A DNA stretch of 64,000 nt from Gryganskiella cystojenkinii (GCA_015852425.1 JAAAIG010000009.1:68788-132787); one strand, 5' to 3'. Shown: positions 22,661 to 35,128, numbered from the stretch's first letter. Notes: generated by a model from the sequence alone, not told the origin. Made by a program: numbers and translations.

Positions 22661-25600
22661 ATGAGCTATAATTCTCCAAAACCAGCACCGAGGGCCACTA
22701 CTATGTACGAGTCAACTTCGGCCGCACCGGTGCCCTCTCCTCGTCCAAAGAGCGAATTCATCACCACAGCTGTACCACCACCACGGCGCACCTTGCCCCC
22801 TCCACCACCGATGCCAACCATCGCAGATACCCCATCGTCTTCTGCTCATGCACCGCCAAGACGACCTATCCCAACCATCCCAGAAGTCGCTCCTGTGCAC
22901 AAGCTGGCGGTTCCACCAAAGAGAACTCTTCCTCCCTCTCCAACCCCACCAACAACCCCTCCAACCTCTGCAAGTGACTCTTCCTATTATCCAAAGAGCC
23001 CTGCGGTACCTCCTCGGACACCCTCAACCTCTGCATCAACTGGCACCGATCGTCCAATTCCGTCGCCCCCAATGACGGAAGCGCGTCCAACACCGGCTCC
23101 TCGTCCAGTCAGCACTTACAGTCTTGGAAGGTCTTCGACAACCTCACGTCCACCTTCCATTGCCTCCCTTACCCTCCCAGAACGCTCAGAGTCTCCTCCA
23201 CCAATGCCCAAGATTGTCCTTCCACCGAAAAAACCCGTTTCGACGTTGCCGACGCCGACAGTCCCACAGGAGACCGCTACTCCAGCCCCAGAGCCGATCA
23301 AGAGACCCATTTCCTCCGTCAGGGCCATGGCAGAGTCTTTGGAGACACAAACTCCATCATCGGAGACTTCAAGACGTGTTCTTCCACCTTCAGCAATCAA
23401 GGTCATGCTGGAGCCCACAGATCGATCAACACCAGCACCGCCAGCTCGCCCGACACCAACCGCTGTGCCAAATCATTCGACTACAGCCCCACCAGCTCTC
23501 CAACGATCGACAACCGTGCCTTGGAAACAAAAAGTCTTGGACGCAAAGGCATTAGAACCGATCCCTGAACCGATCTTGACACCCGTGAGAAGGGTTCCAC
23601 CGCCACCGCCAAGATCATCCACCTTGCCATGGAAGACAAAGACAGAGGTGACTCCGGAACCTCCAGTCGCCCCAGCACGTACACGTGCGCCGGCAGTCGT
23701 ACCGGGAGAGCCTGCAGTAGAGGAGAGTCATGTTGCTGAAACTCATATCCCACCAAAACCCAGAAGATTCCCGACGACTCCTGTTCCTCAACCCAAGGCG
23801 ACAGAGACACATGAACAGCCACCGACGCTTCCATCCAGACCAACTTTACCTGCGAGACCCAAGGCACCTGTAACTGAGGAGCCTCAACGACAACCTTCAC
23901 CGGAGAGGCCCAGCTTGCCTGCGAGACCTGTGCTGCCTCAACGACCCGGTGTACCTCAGACGCAACGACCGCCACAACTTCCTACGACTGAGAGACCACC
24001 ACCTCTGCCTAGGACAGGACGTCCAGCCTTGCCTCAGACAGAGAGACCACCAACACTTCCTCAGACGGACCGACCTTTGCTCCCTCAGCGTCCTTCTCTT
24101 CCATCAAGGACTCCTCGTACGGAAGAGTAAGTACTTGAACAACAAAAAATCAATTTCGTGGATATACTGTGATACTGTGAAACCAGACCATGCAACCGAT
24201 GTTAACCCTTCCCCTTATTGGTTTTGTAATTTCATCTTTTTAGACCTGCAGCACCGGCCCAGGCTGCTTCCACCAGCCCCCTTCCAGATTCGTATGCAAT
24301 CGTCAAGTAAGTTGTCAAAATATATTTGAAAAAACAGGTCCAGGAGACATTATAATTTCGTCCGCAATCAGTTTACTAACAGCTGCCTATCTTGTCATCA
24401 AACGTTTCTCGTTCATAGGAGTCATAGCCATGCAGTGACGCACGAGTTTAACGGCGAACGACTGAATCTCAAGGATGTTGACTTTTCATATATCGATGAC
24501 CACGCCCTTGGCTGTCCACCCTCGGAAGAAGAGAGTCTCGCCCGATTATCCTACTACCTGACCTCGCCTTTCCCTGGAGATCAAGTCGCGCAATTGAGAG
24601 CGATCTTTGCCTGGGTTGGTTACAACATCAAATACGATTTCAAGGCCGCCTACGGTGGTGGTAGACGTGGGGACCAAAGTGCAGTGGGTGTCCTCCGAAC
24701 TAAACTCTCTGTCTGCGAAGGTTACGCCAACCTGTTTAAGGCTCTATCTGACGAACAAGGGCTCGGTGTCTCCATGGTCTCGGGTGATGCTCGAGGTCTG
24801 GGCTGTAAAGTTGGAAGTGACTCATTGGGCGAGGGACACGCTTGGAACAAGGTCACGATCAATGGTGAACATCTCTTGATTGATTCCACTTGGGGTGGAG
24901 CGCCAAACTCCAGTCAGGACGGTCAACCCATCCAGCAAAAGAGACTGGCCTCGGGTTATTTCCTGGCACGACCGCATCGGATGATTTACTCTCATTGGCC
25001 CAGGGACCCTCGTGATCAATGTCTGGACCCACCGTTGCCAGAGCATGTCTATCGAGTATTGCCATTCCGCAAGATGGGGTCCTGGTCCTTGGGCACGAAC
25101 CTGCATGAGGATTCGTTCGGTCATACGAGGTATACAGACAATGATTTCTTTGAGGTCCAACTTCGACTCAAGAAACCTCCAGCAGGTAGTTACCTCCCGA
25201 CGTTGAACGCAAAACTGAAATGGACCCGAACGGCTCAAGAGGATCAGGCACCGATCGTCTGGACAGGCGAAGACGCCAAGTATACGTACATGTCGGTTCG
25301 ATCTGTTTGTCCTACCGCTGGAGATGGCGAGTTGAATATCTATGGTATTGGATTTGATCCAGAGTTCAGAGGAGGATACAGGGGTATGGACACAGTCGCG
25401 TCACTCCGGATCGTGAACCACGGCGACGGTAGTAATTACCGACCAACGGTTACGACTTTTCCCTCCTACAACCTGTTGTACTCTGTCGAGGAACCGATCC
25501 TGAGCAACATTCCAGCGGATACGACACAGGCGATTCGCGTCCATGTTTATTCTGTTCTTCCTGGTGGTTCCCTCCCAAAAGACCTGACAATTCGCAAAGA

Positions 25601-25817
25601 TGGAGAATCCCAGGCCGTCCGGGCTGTCGGCGGATTCGCATCCATGTTCGGTGGCGGTGGTGGAGGTGATGAAGGAGGTGGGAACTGTAATACTATTCCC
25701 AAGACCGGTCCATTCACGTACGAGCTTCAGCGGACGTTCCAGCCTGGTGCTTACAAGATCACTTTTCCGATGGGCATGGGTGCCTATGGTTTCCTGGCAG
25801 AGTTTGACGTCGTATGA
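22661..25817 (+). CDS. Cyk3/kyphoscoliosis-peptidase-like protein: proline-rich region plus transglutaminase fold
   Basis: Exons 22661-24126, 24244-24306 (63 nt) and 24419-25817 join in frame for 975 residues. Residues 1 to about 500 are a proline/threonine-rich array (PPPRRTLPPPPP and similar RPxLPxR units) that should bind SH3 domains. From about residue 560 comes a transglutaminase-like fold: LRAIFAWVGYNIKYDF, then the Cys of VCEGYANLFKAL, the His of GEGHAWNKV and the Asp of HLLIDSTWGG, forming a potential catalytic triad. A C-terminal beta-rich region follows with a glycine loop (GGGGGGDEGGG). Yeast Cyk3 works at the division septum with the SH3 proteins Hof1 and Inn1; a similar cytokinetic role is inference. 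Here the SH3 module itself is absent, replaced by SH3 ligands. Start 22661 is the first ATG with a family-like context. Confidence 0.85.
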
Positions 25818-25917
25818 AAACAGATCGATGAATAAAAATTCTAATAAAATAATGCCAATCAACACGAAAAAATGTATAAAAAAAAAGCGGTGTGATTCCC
25901 GTAAACAGTGGTTGACC

Positions 25918-26502
25918 CTATTTGATGGTGGGTTGTCGATTTTTTTTGCCTTTTTCGATTTTTATTCCTGTATTTCGCCCACGCTCTCGACTATCTCTTG
26001 GACCCTGAGAGGAGGCTATGGGAGACAGTTCAATGAGGGTAAGGGAGAGGGTCTGATTAAGATCTAACTCGTACTCTTTCGGATCTTGGAAATCGTAGAC
26101 AAAATAGGTAAAAAAAATACTACTTACATCCGCAACGATAGCAAAACCTTTCTTCCAATCGACAATGATGGGCTTCATTAACCACTCTGGATTCTTTTTC
26201 AACAACTCTTGGACTTCTGCGACTGTGGAAGGTTGAGGTGCTTTTGACAATTGAAGAGACACTTTGGCTTCTTTGTTCAAGATGAATTCACAACCGCGGG
26301 GGATGTCACCTTGACCCAAGCCCTTGACCATATATTCAATCTGAAGGGGTGTTGGTGGGTTCTTTTTATCCTGGATGAGATCGACTTGGAATTTGTATCG
26401 AATTGAGGCTATCTTGAGGAGTTTGAGAACCTCACGCGAATCCGCAAGAGACGGGTTGTGAAAGATTGTGAGCATGGGAAATTTAGGGAGTCGCAATGCC
26501 AT
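25918..26502 (-). CDS. Fmp46-like (DUF1687) thioredoxin-fold protein
   Basis: The family comprises small, probably mitochondrial, redox-like proteins with an ArsC/thioredoxin fold. The frame runs 26502 to 25918. The N-terminus MALRLPKFPMLTIFHNPSLADSREVL has the beta-alpha start of the fold, and the NPS replaces a CXXC motif. PEWLMKPIIVDWKKGFAIVAD corresponds to the conserved 'RP-I-VDW' end of the family. A perfect GTAAGT donor lies at 26127. Splicing to the CAG ending at 26053 would remove 75 nt in frame (169 residues); retention gives 194 residues. Either way the C-terminus beyond VDW..VAD is longer than usual and polar/basic. It converges with the Cyk3-like gene, with only 100 bp between stops. 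Confidence 0.72.
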   Translation of the reverse strand: MALRLPKFPMLTIFHNPSLADSREVLKLLKIASIRYKFQVDLIQDKKNPPTPLQIEYMVKGLGQGDIPRGCEFILNKEAKVSLQLSKAPQPSTVAEVQELLKKNPEWLMKPIIVDWKKGFAIVADVSSIFFTYFVYDFQDPKEYELDLNQTLSLTLIELSPIASSQGPRDSRERGRNTGIKIEKGKKNRQPTIK

Positions 26503-27564
26503 CTTTTAAAAAATAATGTGAATCGAGATTTGGATTTGCTGCAGGGGGATTCGAGAGTGTTTAGTGTGAAGGTTGGGGGTTGACCAGCTTTTTTGGAAGT
26601 CAGGAAGAGTCAGCAGTATGTGAGGGACTAAAAAGAAATGTAGGAAAAGGAAATGAGAACACAGGTCATCGTTGATTGACTTGGTGGCGCATGAGAGATG
26701 CGTGACTGCTTTTATGAGGATCAATTGGGACTTTGTGGGCGAGTGGGCCTTGACGCTCGGACCACGGCTTGTCAGGGACCAAACCTTGGGATTCGTTCAC
26801 TCTTTGCAATTGGAAAGAAAGAGGCGAGAAAAGAGTCCTTTTGGCTGCAGCGATGGAAAAAAAAGGAGCTCTCTAGAAAGGGACAGCATTTTTCTGGAGA
26901 GAGGGGATTGAGGATCGATACCAACAGCCATGCTGGGACCACAGAGGGATAGATCGTTTCATGTGGAAACCAGTGGATCTAACGAGAATCCAATTTCACC
27001 ACGGGAAATGAACGCTCTCAAAAATAAAAAAGTTGATTCTGTGGGAGAAAAGGAAAAAAGAGTGTACGAGAGCATTGCAGGGGAGAAAAACTAAAAAGTC
27101 TGAATGAGCATGCGTCCCTGTCTTCCATCGACCCCTCTCATCCTTTTTTTTTGATGATTCTCAAACCACAATCATCAGTCATCTGCTCTACCCTCTTTCC
27201 GATCAACAGCCCAAGTCCGCAACGGCCTCCAGTCACGCTCTCCCCTTCTTTGTAAACCTTTTCTGTCTTGTCTTTGCCCCTTTTTTTGTCATTCGACTTT
27301 GACGTCGTCGACCAAGTTGTAAAAATAACAATTGTCCCGGAACCCTCTTTTTTTGGCAATTCGTCTCCTGTTCTTTTACATCTCTTTCTTTTCTTTCATC
27401 CTTTACATTCAGCTATACCCTTTCCCTTTTACCCTCCGAGTCTGCAAATATCCAGACCCCTCCTTTCATACTCACTCTTATCATCACCAGAAACAAAAAC
27501 CAAAAAAACCCTCCAGAAAACAAAAGAAGCGTCAGACACAATCGTGTTTTAGCTACAGAAAGAA
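26503..27564. promoter_or_regulatory. Divergent promoter region
   Basis: About 1.06 kb between the Fmp46-like gene (minus) and the SH3BGR-domain gene (plus). Purine-rich plus-strand sequence at 26800-27080 changes to pyrimidine-rich at 27110-27560, as expected for two outward promoters. No coding feature is supported. Confidence 0.4.
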
Positions 27565-30500
27565 ATGAGTAAAGAAACTCTCGACGACAGCGGCATGGTC
27601 AGTATCAACGCTGTCGGTACGGTTCCGGATACCACAACGACCAGCGACAAACACGAAACCAAGGATGCATCATCGGATATCAATAATGACGTACAACCTC
27701 GTCCTGAGCTCAAGTCCAAGGTCTCTACCGCATCTATATCTTCTTCTGCTGCCCAAGAGGCCACTCCTTCAACAATCGCCACAACGACCGATAGTCAGAC
27801 CCTTGCCGTTGACCCCGCTGCCCTTCCACCCAAACCCTCTATCGTCCTCCTCCCTCCTGTCGAGATTGAGGAGAGACCAGCAAAGACCGTCAAAGAGATC
27901 AAGAAACCAGTCTCGTCTTTGAGAGCAAAGACAACTGCTGGCGTCACAAGTACCACTGGTGCCAGGAGCCTTAAACCCACGACCGCATCAACAACCGCAA
28001 CAAAGACACCTCTGGCATCCTCGACAGGTAGAGCGGCCGGTACTTCGGTTGCTGCTTCTACAGCGACGGGATCTGCATCACGTCTCAAGCCTTCGACCTC
28101 CTCTCTGACAAGGACCTCAACAGCAGTCAAAACTCGACCTGCAATCCCCGCGAGCCTGAAAAGCACCACCGCTGCGACAACTTCTTCCTCTTCTACTACC
28201 ACGCCTACCGCTCGTTCGACTTCATCTACACTTGCCTCTCGTTCGACCTCATCTACACTTGCTTCTCGTTCTTCAACTGCAACAAATACCCCATCATCCA
28301 CAGCTGCATCCCGTACCTTGACTCCCTCTAGCAGCTCGTCCTCTCTTCGCAAATCGCCGTCCACCCCCTCCCTTTCGGGTTCCTCAACAACAGAACCTGT
28401 TCGCAACTCGACAGCTTCAGGGCGCAGAGTTGCCTCGACCTCTGGTCTCTCTCCTCGTAGCAGCCCATCTTCTACACCCGCCGCCACGCGCTCTCCAAGC
28501 CGTGCCTCTGTGGTCTCCTCAGGAACTTCACCTTCAACCACAACTACAACAGCTCGTCGACCGATTGGTACCACAACCACGACGGCAACGACGAGAAAGA
28601 CTCCCACAAGTTCAACAAATCCTTCTCCAAACTCGACTCTTCGACAGTCCTCGAGCACGTCCTCTCTGTCAAGGACTACTCGACCCACTGCTGCTTCAGC
28701 CACCTCTTCGACCACACCCACTCCAATTCGTAAAACTCTGGCAGGTTCGACTTTGTCAACGACTGCAACTCGATCCACACCCGCACGTCCCATAACGGAT
28801 GCCACAAAAGTCAAAATGCTCAGCACTCAGCTTACAGGACTCCAAGAAAAGGTGAGTTTCTCTCTACATTTTGTTATTTCTTTGTGCTTTCAAAGGCATT
28901 TTATCAACCGCGAGGCTGGGAGGAATGAAAGAATCTGCCTGGTGTGGTGTGATGGAGAGAAAGGCCAAGTGATCAATTTTTTTTTTCTCTTTCTTTCTCT
29001 CCTTGTTTTTGTTACTTGCGCGCCTTTTCTCTAACATGATGATGAAAATATGTCTTGTGCCTTCATCTTTTTTATTTATTTATTCATTTTATGTCTTTTC
29101 TATCCTTCCTATCACTGCTCTTTTGTAGCATGATCAAACCCTGCGATTGCTGCAGGAACAAGAAGAAAGACTCAAGAAGGAACTAGAGGAACTTTCGACT
29201 GTCTCTGATCATGAACGGAAACCAATTCCCTCCGATACCCAGGATGTCTTGCAAGAGATGGAGGAACTCCGGGCACAGTTCCACCGGGCGAGTAGTGATC
29301 ATGAGAAGGCGATCGCCGATCTTAAAGCGGATCATGAACGTCAACTGGGCGAGATCAAGGCGGCCCATGAGGCGTTATTGCTTTCGCTGGCGACTGAAAA
29401 GGATTTGGCGTCCGAGGAACTCAAGGTAAAGCCTTTGTCTTTGTCGACTGAAATACAACATTTTGTGGCTTTTAACTAACTCGACCTATTTTGTTACCAT
29501 GTGCAGGCTGTGCGCGAATCAAGTGAACTCTCAGACCGTGAGCGGAATGAAAAGATCCAGGAACTGGAAGAACAGGTCAAGACCGCTTCTCAAAGCCTTG
29601 CCGAGGCTGTTGCTAAACATGCGGTCGCTATCCAGACCTCAACCTCAGATCTGGAGGCTCTCTGGGTTGCAAAACTCGATACCCGTGTCCAGGAGCTCTC
29701 GACAGAGCATACAGAACTCCTTCAGGCGGCCGAGAAGCGACTGCAAATCGCGGAGGAGACCAAGGTTCTGGAGATTCAAGCACTTAGAGACGAATTCGCG
29801 CAACAGCTGAAGGATCTCGAGGATGAGAACGAGTCTCGTGTTTTAGCCCTGATCTCGAAACACGAGTCTGAGATCCAAGAATGGAGAGACAAGCTGTCAA
29901 ACGAAACTGAGGCCCATGAGGAGGCTCTTGGAGAGGTTCAATCCAAACTCGATGCAGCAGAGACCTCGTTGAAGTCGCGCCAGGAGTCGGAAGCGCAAGC
30001 GAGACAGGACTTAGATGAGCAATTGGGTCAGGTTCGCAAGGAGATGGAACAGCTTCAACGAATGCTGGCCGCCAAGGAAACCGAAACTGCCGACCTGGAG
30101 AGACGTATCCAAGAGTTGACTGATGATTTGGAGAACACGTCCATCAGCGCGATGCTCAAGAACACAAAGAAGCACAAGGTCAAGTTGATTCAAATCTATG
30201 GTTCAAGCGTCAGTGGCAACCTCCAGGTAAGAACTCCGTCTTAAACAAGCGTTGTTTTAATGAAACAACAAAATAACGCCTCTAACAATGCATTGAATTT
30301 ATCCCATTGTACTTGTATTTTTAGATCAAGCGTTCTCAGCAGGCGATTGCGGATGCACTGGATCAACTTGAGATTGAACACGAGTTTGTGGACGTCGCCT
30401 CGTCCGATGAAGCCAAGTCGTATATGAAACGCAAGAATAGAGGCGAGACCGCTCTCCCCCAAATCTTTGCCGGTGGCGAGTACCGAGGCACGTACGACGA

Positions 30501-31008
30501 CTTTGATTATGCGATCGAAACCCATCAACTGACTCAGTTCTTGGGGTTTGATCGTCAACGCGGGTTCGTGCCACGCCACAAGCTGGATCATATCGAAGAG
30601 GGCAATGCGATGGCTCAGCATGGCGAGGATGCGGAGCAAGGTGCCGGTCGTCCAGATTTGGTCGTCAATGGATTGCCTAATCGGACCGTTGGAGGAAACC
30701 TTAATGGCAAGAGTCATGACACGGCAACTTCCTTGTATTTGTTGTCTCCAGCCTCACAGCGGTTCCAGTCTCACAACTCATTAACTTCAAACTCATCGTC
30801 TCGCTCTTCGAGTACCTCCAGACGACCGGGTTTTGTCCAAACGGCCAGTCAGGCTTGGGACAGCACGCTGAAGGAGGATGTGACGAGGGTGAAGCATGAT
30901 CTTGGATTCCATAGCAATGTCGTGGCAGACGAAGAAGAGCTCGAAGAGTTGATTGAGCAGGGTCAAGTGTCTGAAGCCGAGCTGGAGGCCTTCCTTGCGT
31001 CTCAATAA
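27565..31008 (+). CDS. Large Ser/Thr-rich coiled-coil protein with C-terminal SH3BGR/glutaredoxin-like domain
   Basis: Four exons join in frame: 27565-28851, 29129-29425, 29507-30226 and 30325-31008, for 995 residues. Residues 1-430 are extremely Ser/Thr/Pro/Ala-rich with scattered basic residues, reminiscent of microtubule-associated proteins. Residues about 430-760 are a heptad-rich coiled coil (QEQEERLKKELEELS, then LRAQFHRASSDHEKA). From about 765 comes a thioredoxin-fold SH3BGR module: VKLIQIYGSSVSGNLQIKRS, EIEHEFVDVASSDEAKSYM, ALPQIFAGGEYRGTYDDFDYAIE. The module lacks the CXXC (has SSVSG instead), as in SH3BGRL proteins, so it is probably a binding rather than redox domain. The tail ends in an acidic helix rich in EELEELIEQ. 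I do not know the function; a cytoskeletal scaffold is a guess from composition. Confidence 0.85.
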
Positions 31009-31330
31009 TACGCAAAAGCCATGAGCGTTTGATGAAAATAAAAATGCAGCCTCACGAATCATGAAATTATGGAGGCTTGGCACATATGTAACCTTTATAT
31101 ATTGAAATTTGAGCTTACCTTTTGCATGCGACGTTGCATTCGTTTCTTTGGTAGAAGCACGCCATCGCATTATTTTTTCTCGCGTCATCTTTCTCCCATC
31201 AACCATCAAACCTCCACAGGCGTATATATCACTATCGAAGCAGGACTAAAGCAAGCAAAGGAACAGAGCACTCACGGAAGCAACATTGACAACCCTTTAA
31301 AAGAACATTTGTTTCGTTCCAACGCGCATC
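31009..31330. other. Intergenic, terminator of SH3BGR gene and promoter of syntaxin gene
   Basis: Contains AAATAAAAAT at about 31036 as a probable polyadenylation signal. The rest is unremarkable; no gene is seen. Confidence 0.45.
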
Positions 31331-33173
31331 ATGCCAGACCTGACCCAAGTCTTTCGGTCTACAGTCCAGGACCTGTCTGGATACTCTAGTCCAAAGGATG
31401 TCTCTAAAAGACCTGCCAACAAGCAAGCGGACCCTTGGCTCAAGGAGGCACATCAAATTGTAAGTTATCGCTGGCTCTTTCGACAACTCGCGCATAGGCG
31501 TTCGTTTGCGTGCCACGATAACTAAATCCCCGTCCCTCTCTCGCTCTCTCTCTTTGGTTGTATTATAGTCCAGGACCATGGCAGATCTGAAGGCGTTCAT
31601 CATCACAACTCGTCCTGCCTATCTTAACTTGACCCGTGGATCCGGCGCCTCTGGAGTAATGAGAGCACCCCGTCGGGCGAACTCGATCCCCAAAGGCCAC
31701 AACTCTACCAACTCTGCTTCTTCAAGGGCACTTCAGGACCTTTTGGAGACGGTCTCTTCTCTGACCTCACTCTCGGACAAGGATCGGGATAGCATTGATA
31801 CCCAGGTCAAGGTGATGATGCAACAGATCAAGGGAGCGATTGAAGAGCTGGAGAATCTGGAGCAAGGTACCGAGATGTCCACATCACGAAAGCTCGTTTT
31901 TTTTGCTGCTTTGATGGATGGCGTTTTTAAAGTATGACAGCTAACAGATCGACAACTTCTTTCTCTTCCCGTCCTTCTTGAAAAATAGATCGCCGGAGGA
32001 GACAACAAATAGACAAGAGTGGTGCGGCTGTAGCCGGGTTCAATCAACTCTTGGCAGCTGCGAATATCGGATCCATGAGCACTGTCGATAACTTGGCACA
32101 GCATCGTCAGGGCGTGACCTTGTACTTGAACGAACGATTGGCGGCCCTGGCGACTTTACATAAGGATCAGTACGAGACTAGGATAGCTCGTGAGATGGAA
32201 AAGCGCGAAAGGTAAACATGATAGATTTTTTTCTCGTTTTTGGAAAGGTGGCCGTTTGCAAGTGCTCAACTATGTGCCTTTTTTTTCTGTTTAGCTCTCT
32301 GTTCAAGGCACTGCCGAAACCAAAAGCAAACGGATATGGCATGCAGCGTACCGACTCCGAGACTGGATCAGTTTCCTCCACTACAACCTCAGGAATGCAT
32401 CGTCGTAACAACCCGAGATCTGCCTTGGATGATCTGAGCTCTGGATTGCCTAACCGGACCTCATCACCAGCACCCTCTGTGGCTGCGGGGACGATTGGAT
32501 CGAGCCGGGTGGATCCCTCGACAGGAGTTTCATCTTCGCAATATTATCACCAACAAGAGTATGGATCAGGTGCTGGAGGATTCGTCGAGATGGAGGATGA
32601 TTTCGAAAAGAATTTGACCGCTCAGGAGAGACAGATGCTCGAGATGGAGAACGTGGATATTGTCCAAAAACTGGAGACGGAACTGAACCAAGTCCGGTAT
32701 GTTGAAGTGGGCGCCACATTATCTTGAAATAGTGATCGATATCGATGCGATACCCCTCTACAGTGCAATCGCTAACTATTTATTTTCTATGCTCCCACTC
32801 TCCGTTATTTTAGTCAAATAGAGTCTTCCATGCTGGAACTGTCTTCATTACACTCGACGATTCAGGAACATCTCGAGATCCAGACTGCACAGACGAATCG
32901 TCTACATGAAGAGGCTCAGACAGCAACGAACTTCATCGATGCCGGCAATGATCAACTGCTGAAGGCTGGAAAACGGAACAATAGCACGCGCAAGTGGATC
33001 CTGTTCTTTTTGATTCTTGCAAGGTAAGCAATTTTTCTTGAGACGGGTGGTTTATAGTGCTCAGCCTTTTTTGTTTTCTGTTATTTTGAAAGATTAGAGA
33101 AATGACTCTCCTCTCTCTCTTATTTTGAAACGATTTTAGTTTTGTCCTCTTATTCTTGGACTGGTACGATTAA
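31331..33173 (+). CDS. Syntaxin-18/Ufe1-type Qa-SNARE
   Basis: This SNARE sits on the ER and receives Golgi-derived COPI vesicles. Six exons join in frame: 31331-31459, 31569-31866, 31989-32211, 32295-32696, 32814-33023 and 33140-33173, for 431 residues. The N-terminus MPDLTQVFRSTVQDL and KAFIITTRPAYLNL resemble the syntaxin-18 N-terminal domain, with helical segments up to about residue 215. A Ser/Gly-rich linker leads to the SNARE helix, MLEMENVDIVQKLETELNQVRQIESSM then LSSLHSTIQEHLEIQTAQ, where the Q of the zero layer is expected. The protein ends in a tail anchor, RKWILFFLILASFVLLFLDWYD, that is completed only by the last 34-nt exon. All introns have GTAAGN/GTACC/GTATG donors and TAG ends. 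Confident family call. Confidence 0.92.
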
Positions 33174-33562
33174 AATGAAAAGAGCGTAGACATCCCCCTC
33201 CACCCCTCCCTTCCCCATACATCTCAGTTATGACCCAACATTTTTTCATGACAACCAATACATTCTACAAGAGCCAACAACGGCAACTAATGATAACGCA
33301 AAGAGATGCCAGAAGGAATTCGACCGCAATCTATTCAAATGTATATCATTTCAAATAGTTATGTCACTGATGGGCTTAAAGAGGAACTGTGGACCATTTC
33401 TTTGCCTTTTTATTTTTCAGTCTTTTCTCTTTTTTGGTCTTTCTCGCTTCTCCTCTCTCGTCGTCTTTCCCTCTCTATTTGTTCGAATTTGAAAGGCATC
33501 ATCACCATTCATCTATCGATCTATCCGTTATGTTACTCTCTTTTTTGCCCTCCAAGCTTGCC
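33174..33562. other. Intergenic
   Basis: A pyrimidine-rich stretch at 33400-33560 leads into the next gene. An open frame upstream of 33563 is in frame but low-complexity and hydrophobic (FFSLFSFLVFLAS), so it is treated as leader; a start at 33527 cannot be excluded. Confidence 0.4.
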
Positions 33563-35128
33563 ATGCTCCCTCCTTTTCCTACCACCGGCAACGCCGAAGA
33601 CGGCCTTGTCACAGAAGCGAGCAAGTTGGAAACGGTAGCGAGAGCGATCCAACCTCACAGGATCGACAAATCTGTGTTTCAAAAACAGGATTATGTCGTC
33701 GACAAGACGGATGTTGGAGCACTCTTTCAACGATTCCAGAGGGGCGCTGCTGTCATTGTCAACAGTGGGGATAGAAATTTACTGGATGACTTCCTGTAAG
33801 GGACAAACAAAAAAGTCTGTTAGATGCTTTTGGGAGAAGGAGAAAAGGTGGACCTTTTGTTTCCAACTCTCTTTTCCCTCTCTTTTTATATTTTTCAGTG
33901 CGGTGAACTACATCTGGAATCTGCGGTATCGCCCTGAATGGATCCCCGAGACGACTTTTAAAGCCATCCTGGCCTCGATCACAGTGGACAAGGCACGACT
34001 CTCGGATTATCAAAAGACCATATGTCATGGTTTAGCTAACGAGATGGCAGCGACGAACGGGATCCAACCTCGGGTTTGCCACAGTCTTGAAGTTTTTGAG
34101 TTGTGGGGTCTCTTTCGGTGCTTGTAAGCCTTTTTAAGGAAAAAAGAGAAATCGGTGCAACGTCGTCAAAAACATGTTTTGAAAAATAACTATGTTTTCT
34201 TTGTCTGCAAGGTCTTTGACCCTCCCCCAAAACCTGATTCATCAACCGGACCGGAGAACATTCCTTCGTTCGACTGTGGACCCTTTTTTGCTCTCGACGT
34301 TTCCTCCATTGGGTCCGAACGGTGGTCAGCCCGAGTATGAAGTTCAATGGGGTGGTCGATGTGCTCACTTTGCCCAACAACCGAGCGTCGTGACTATGAC
34401 CCGCTCCGCCCACGATTCCTACTACAGAGAAAGTGTCGAGTCAGAAGTGACCATCTTTCGAGGAGGCTATTCTTTGGGGTTTGTCTCGGTCCTACCTCCG
34501 ATTGAGGAGGATCCCTGGGATGACGACACTCGTGCCGACAAGTACCTTCGTGAACAATGGAACTTGACCCGGACCTGTAAGGTCGCGATCGACTATCATC
34601 TCTCCCTGGGAGCTGGCATCACAAAAATCGCCGCCGTGTTGATCTTTGGTACGCCTCAGGGCTTATTGTTGTACAGAGGTCTCTTGTTTTCGTTTTCTGA
34701 AAATGGTTTTTTAACCATGGGAGGATTTCCTTCACAAAATCTAACAGATTTTTGTTTTTCACCTTCGTTTGCTCACGTAAAAACGTAGGATGCAACTTGG
34801 AGTTGTTCACGATGCAGTACCAACACGGCATTTACCACTGGCGTAAGGTTATGAAGGCGTACTTGCCCGTGGATAGGAATGAAGGTGACAAGGTTGCGTC
34901 CTGCTGGGAGGTATTCAAGACTCTGAAGGTAAAAAAATGGGAGAATGTGGGGTAATTTTAGTCAGTTCTCTGTATGTTGCCACTATATCTGACCTCAACT
35001 GGCATGCATACACATAGCAAGTCTTGGGCGAGATGAATGTCACCCAGCCTGCTGTTGACCTGACCATGCCTCAGGTGTCCCATTTGAAGACCGTAGCTGG
35101 ACGCAGCTTTGTTCCTTTCTTTGGCTGA
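33563..35128 (+). CDS. Hypothetical five-exon protein, 381 aa
   Basis: Exons 33563-33795, 33899-34123, 34212-34648, 34789-34928 and 35018-35128 join in frame with consistent phases and normal borders (GTAAGG..CAG, GTAAGC..AAG, GTACGC..TAG, GTAAAA..TAG). The protein is globular with no membrane helix or clear signal peptide. Recognisable islands are DKTDVGALFQRFQRGAAVIV, AVNYIWNLRYRPEWIPETTF, a conserved-looking FRGGYSLGFVSVLPPIEEDP with DDDTRADKYLREQWNLTRTC, and GIYHWRKVMKAYLPVDRNEG. I do not recognise the family. Dense charged/aromatic conservation-type patterns and five clean introns argue for a real protein. It could be a lineage-specific family, or a diverged member of a known fold that only structure prediction would show. 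Confidence 0.72.

Noticed and set aside
27795..28826. 343-codon minus-strand frame, Val/Glu-rich
   Set aside because: Antisense reading of Ser/Thr/Pro-rich codons of the SH3BGR-domain gene; no domain or splice signals.
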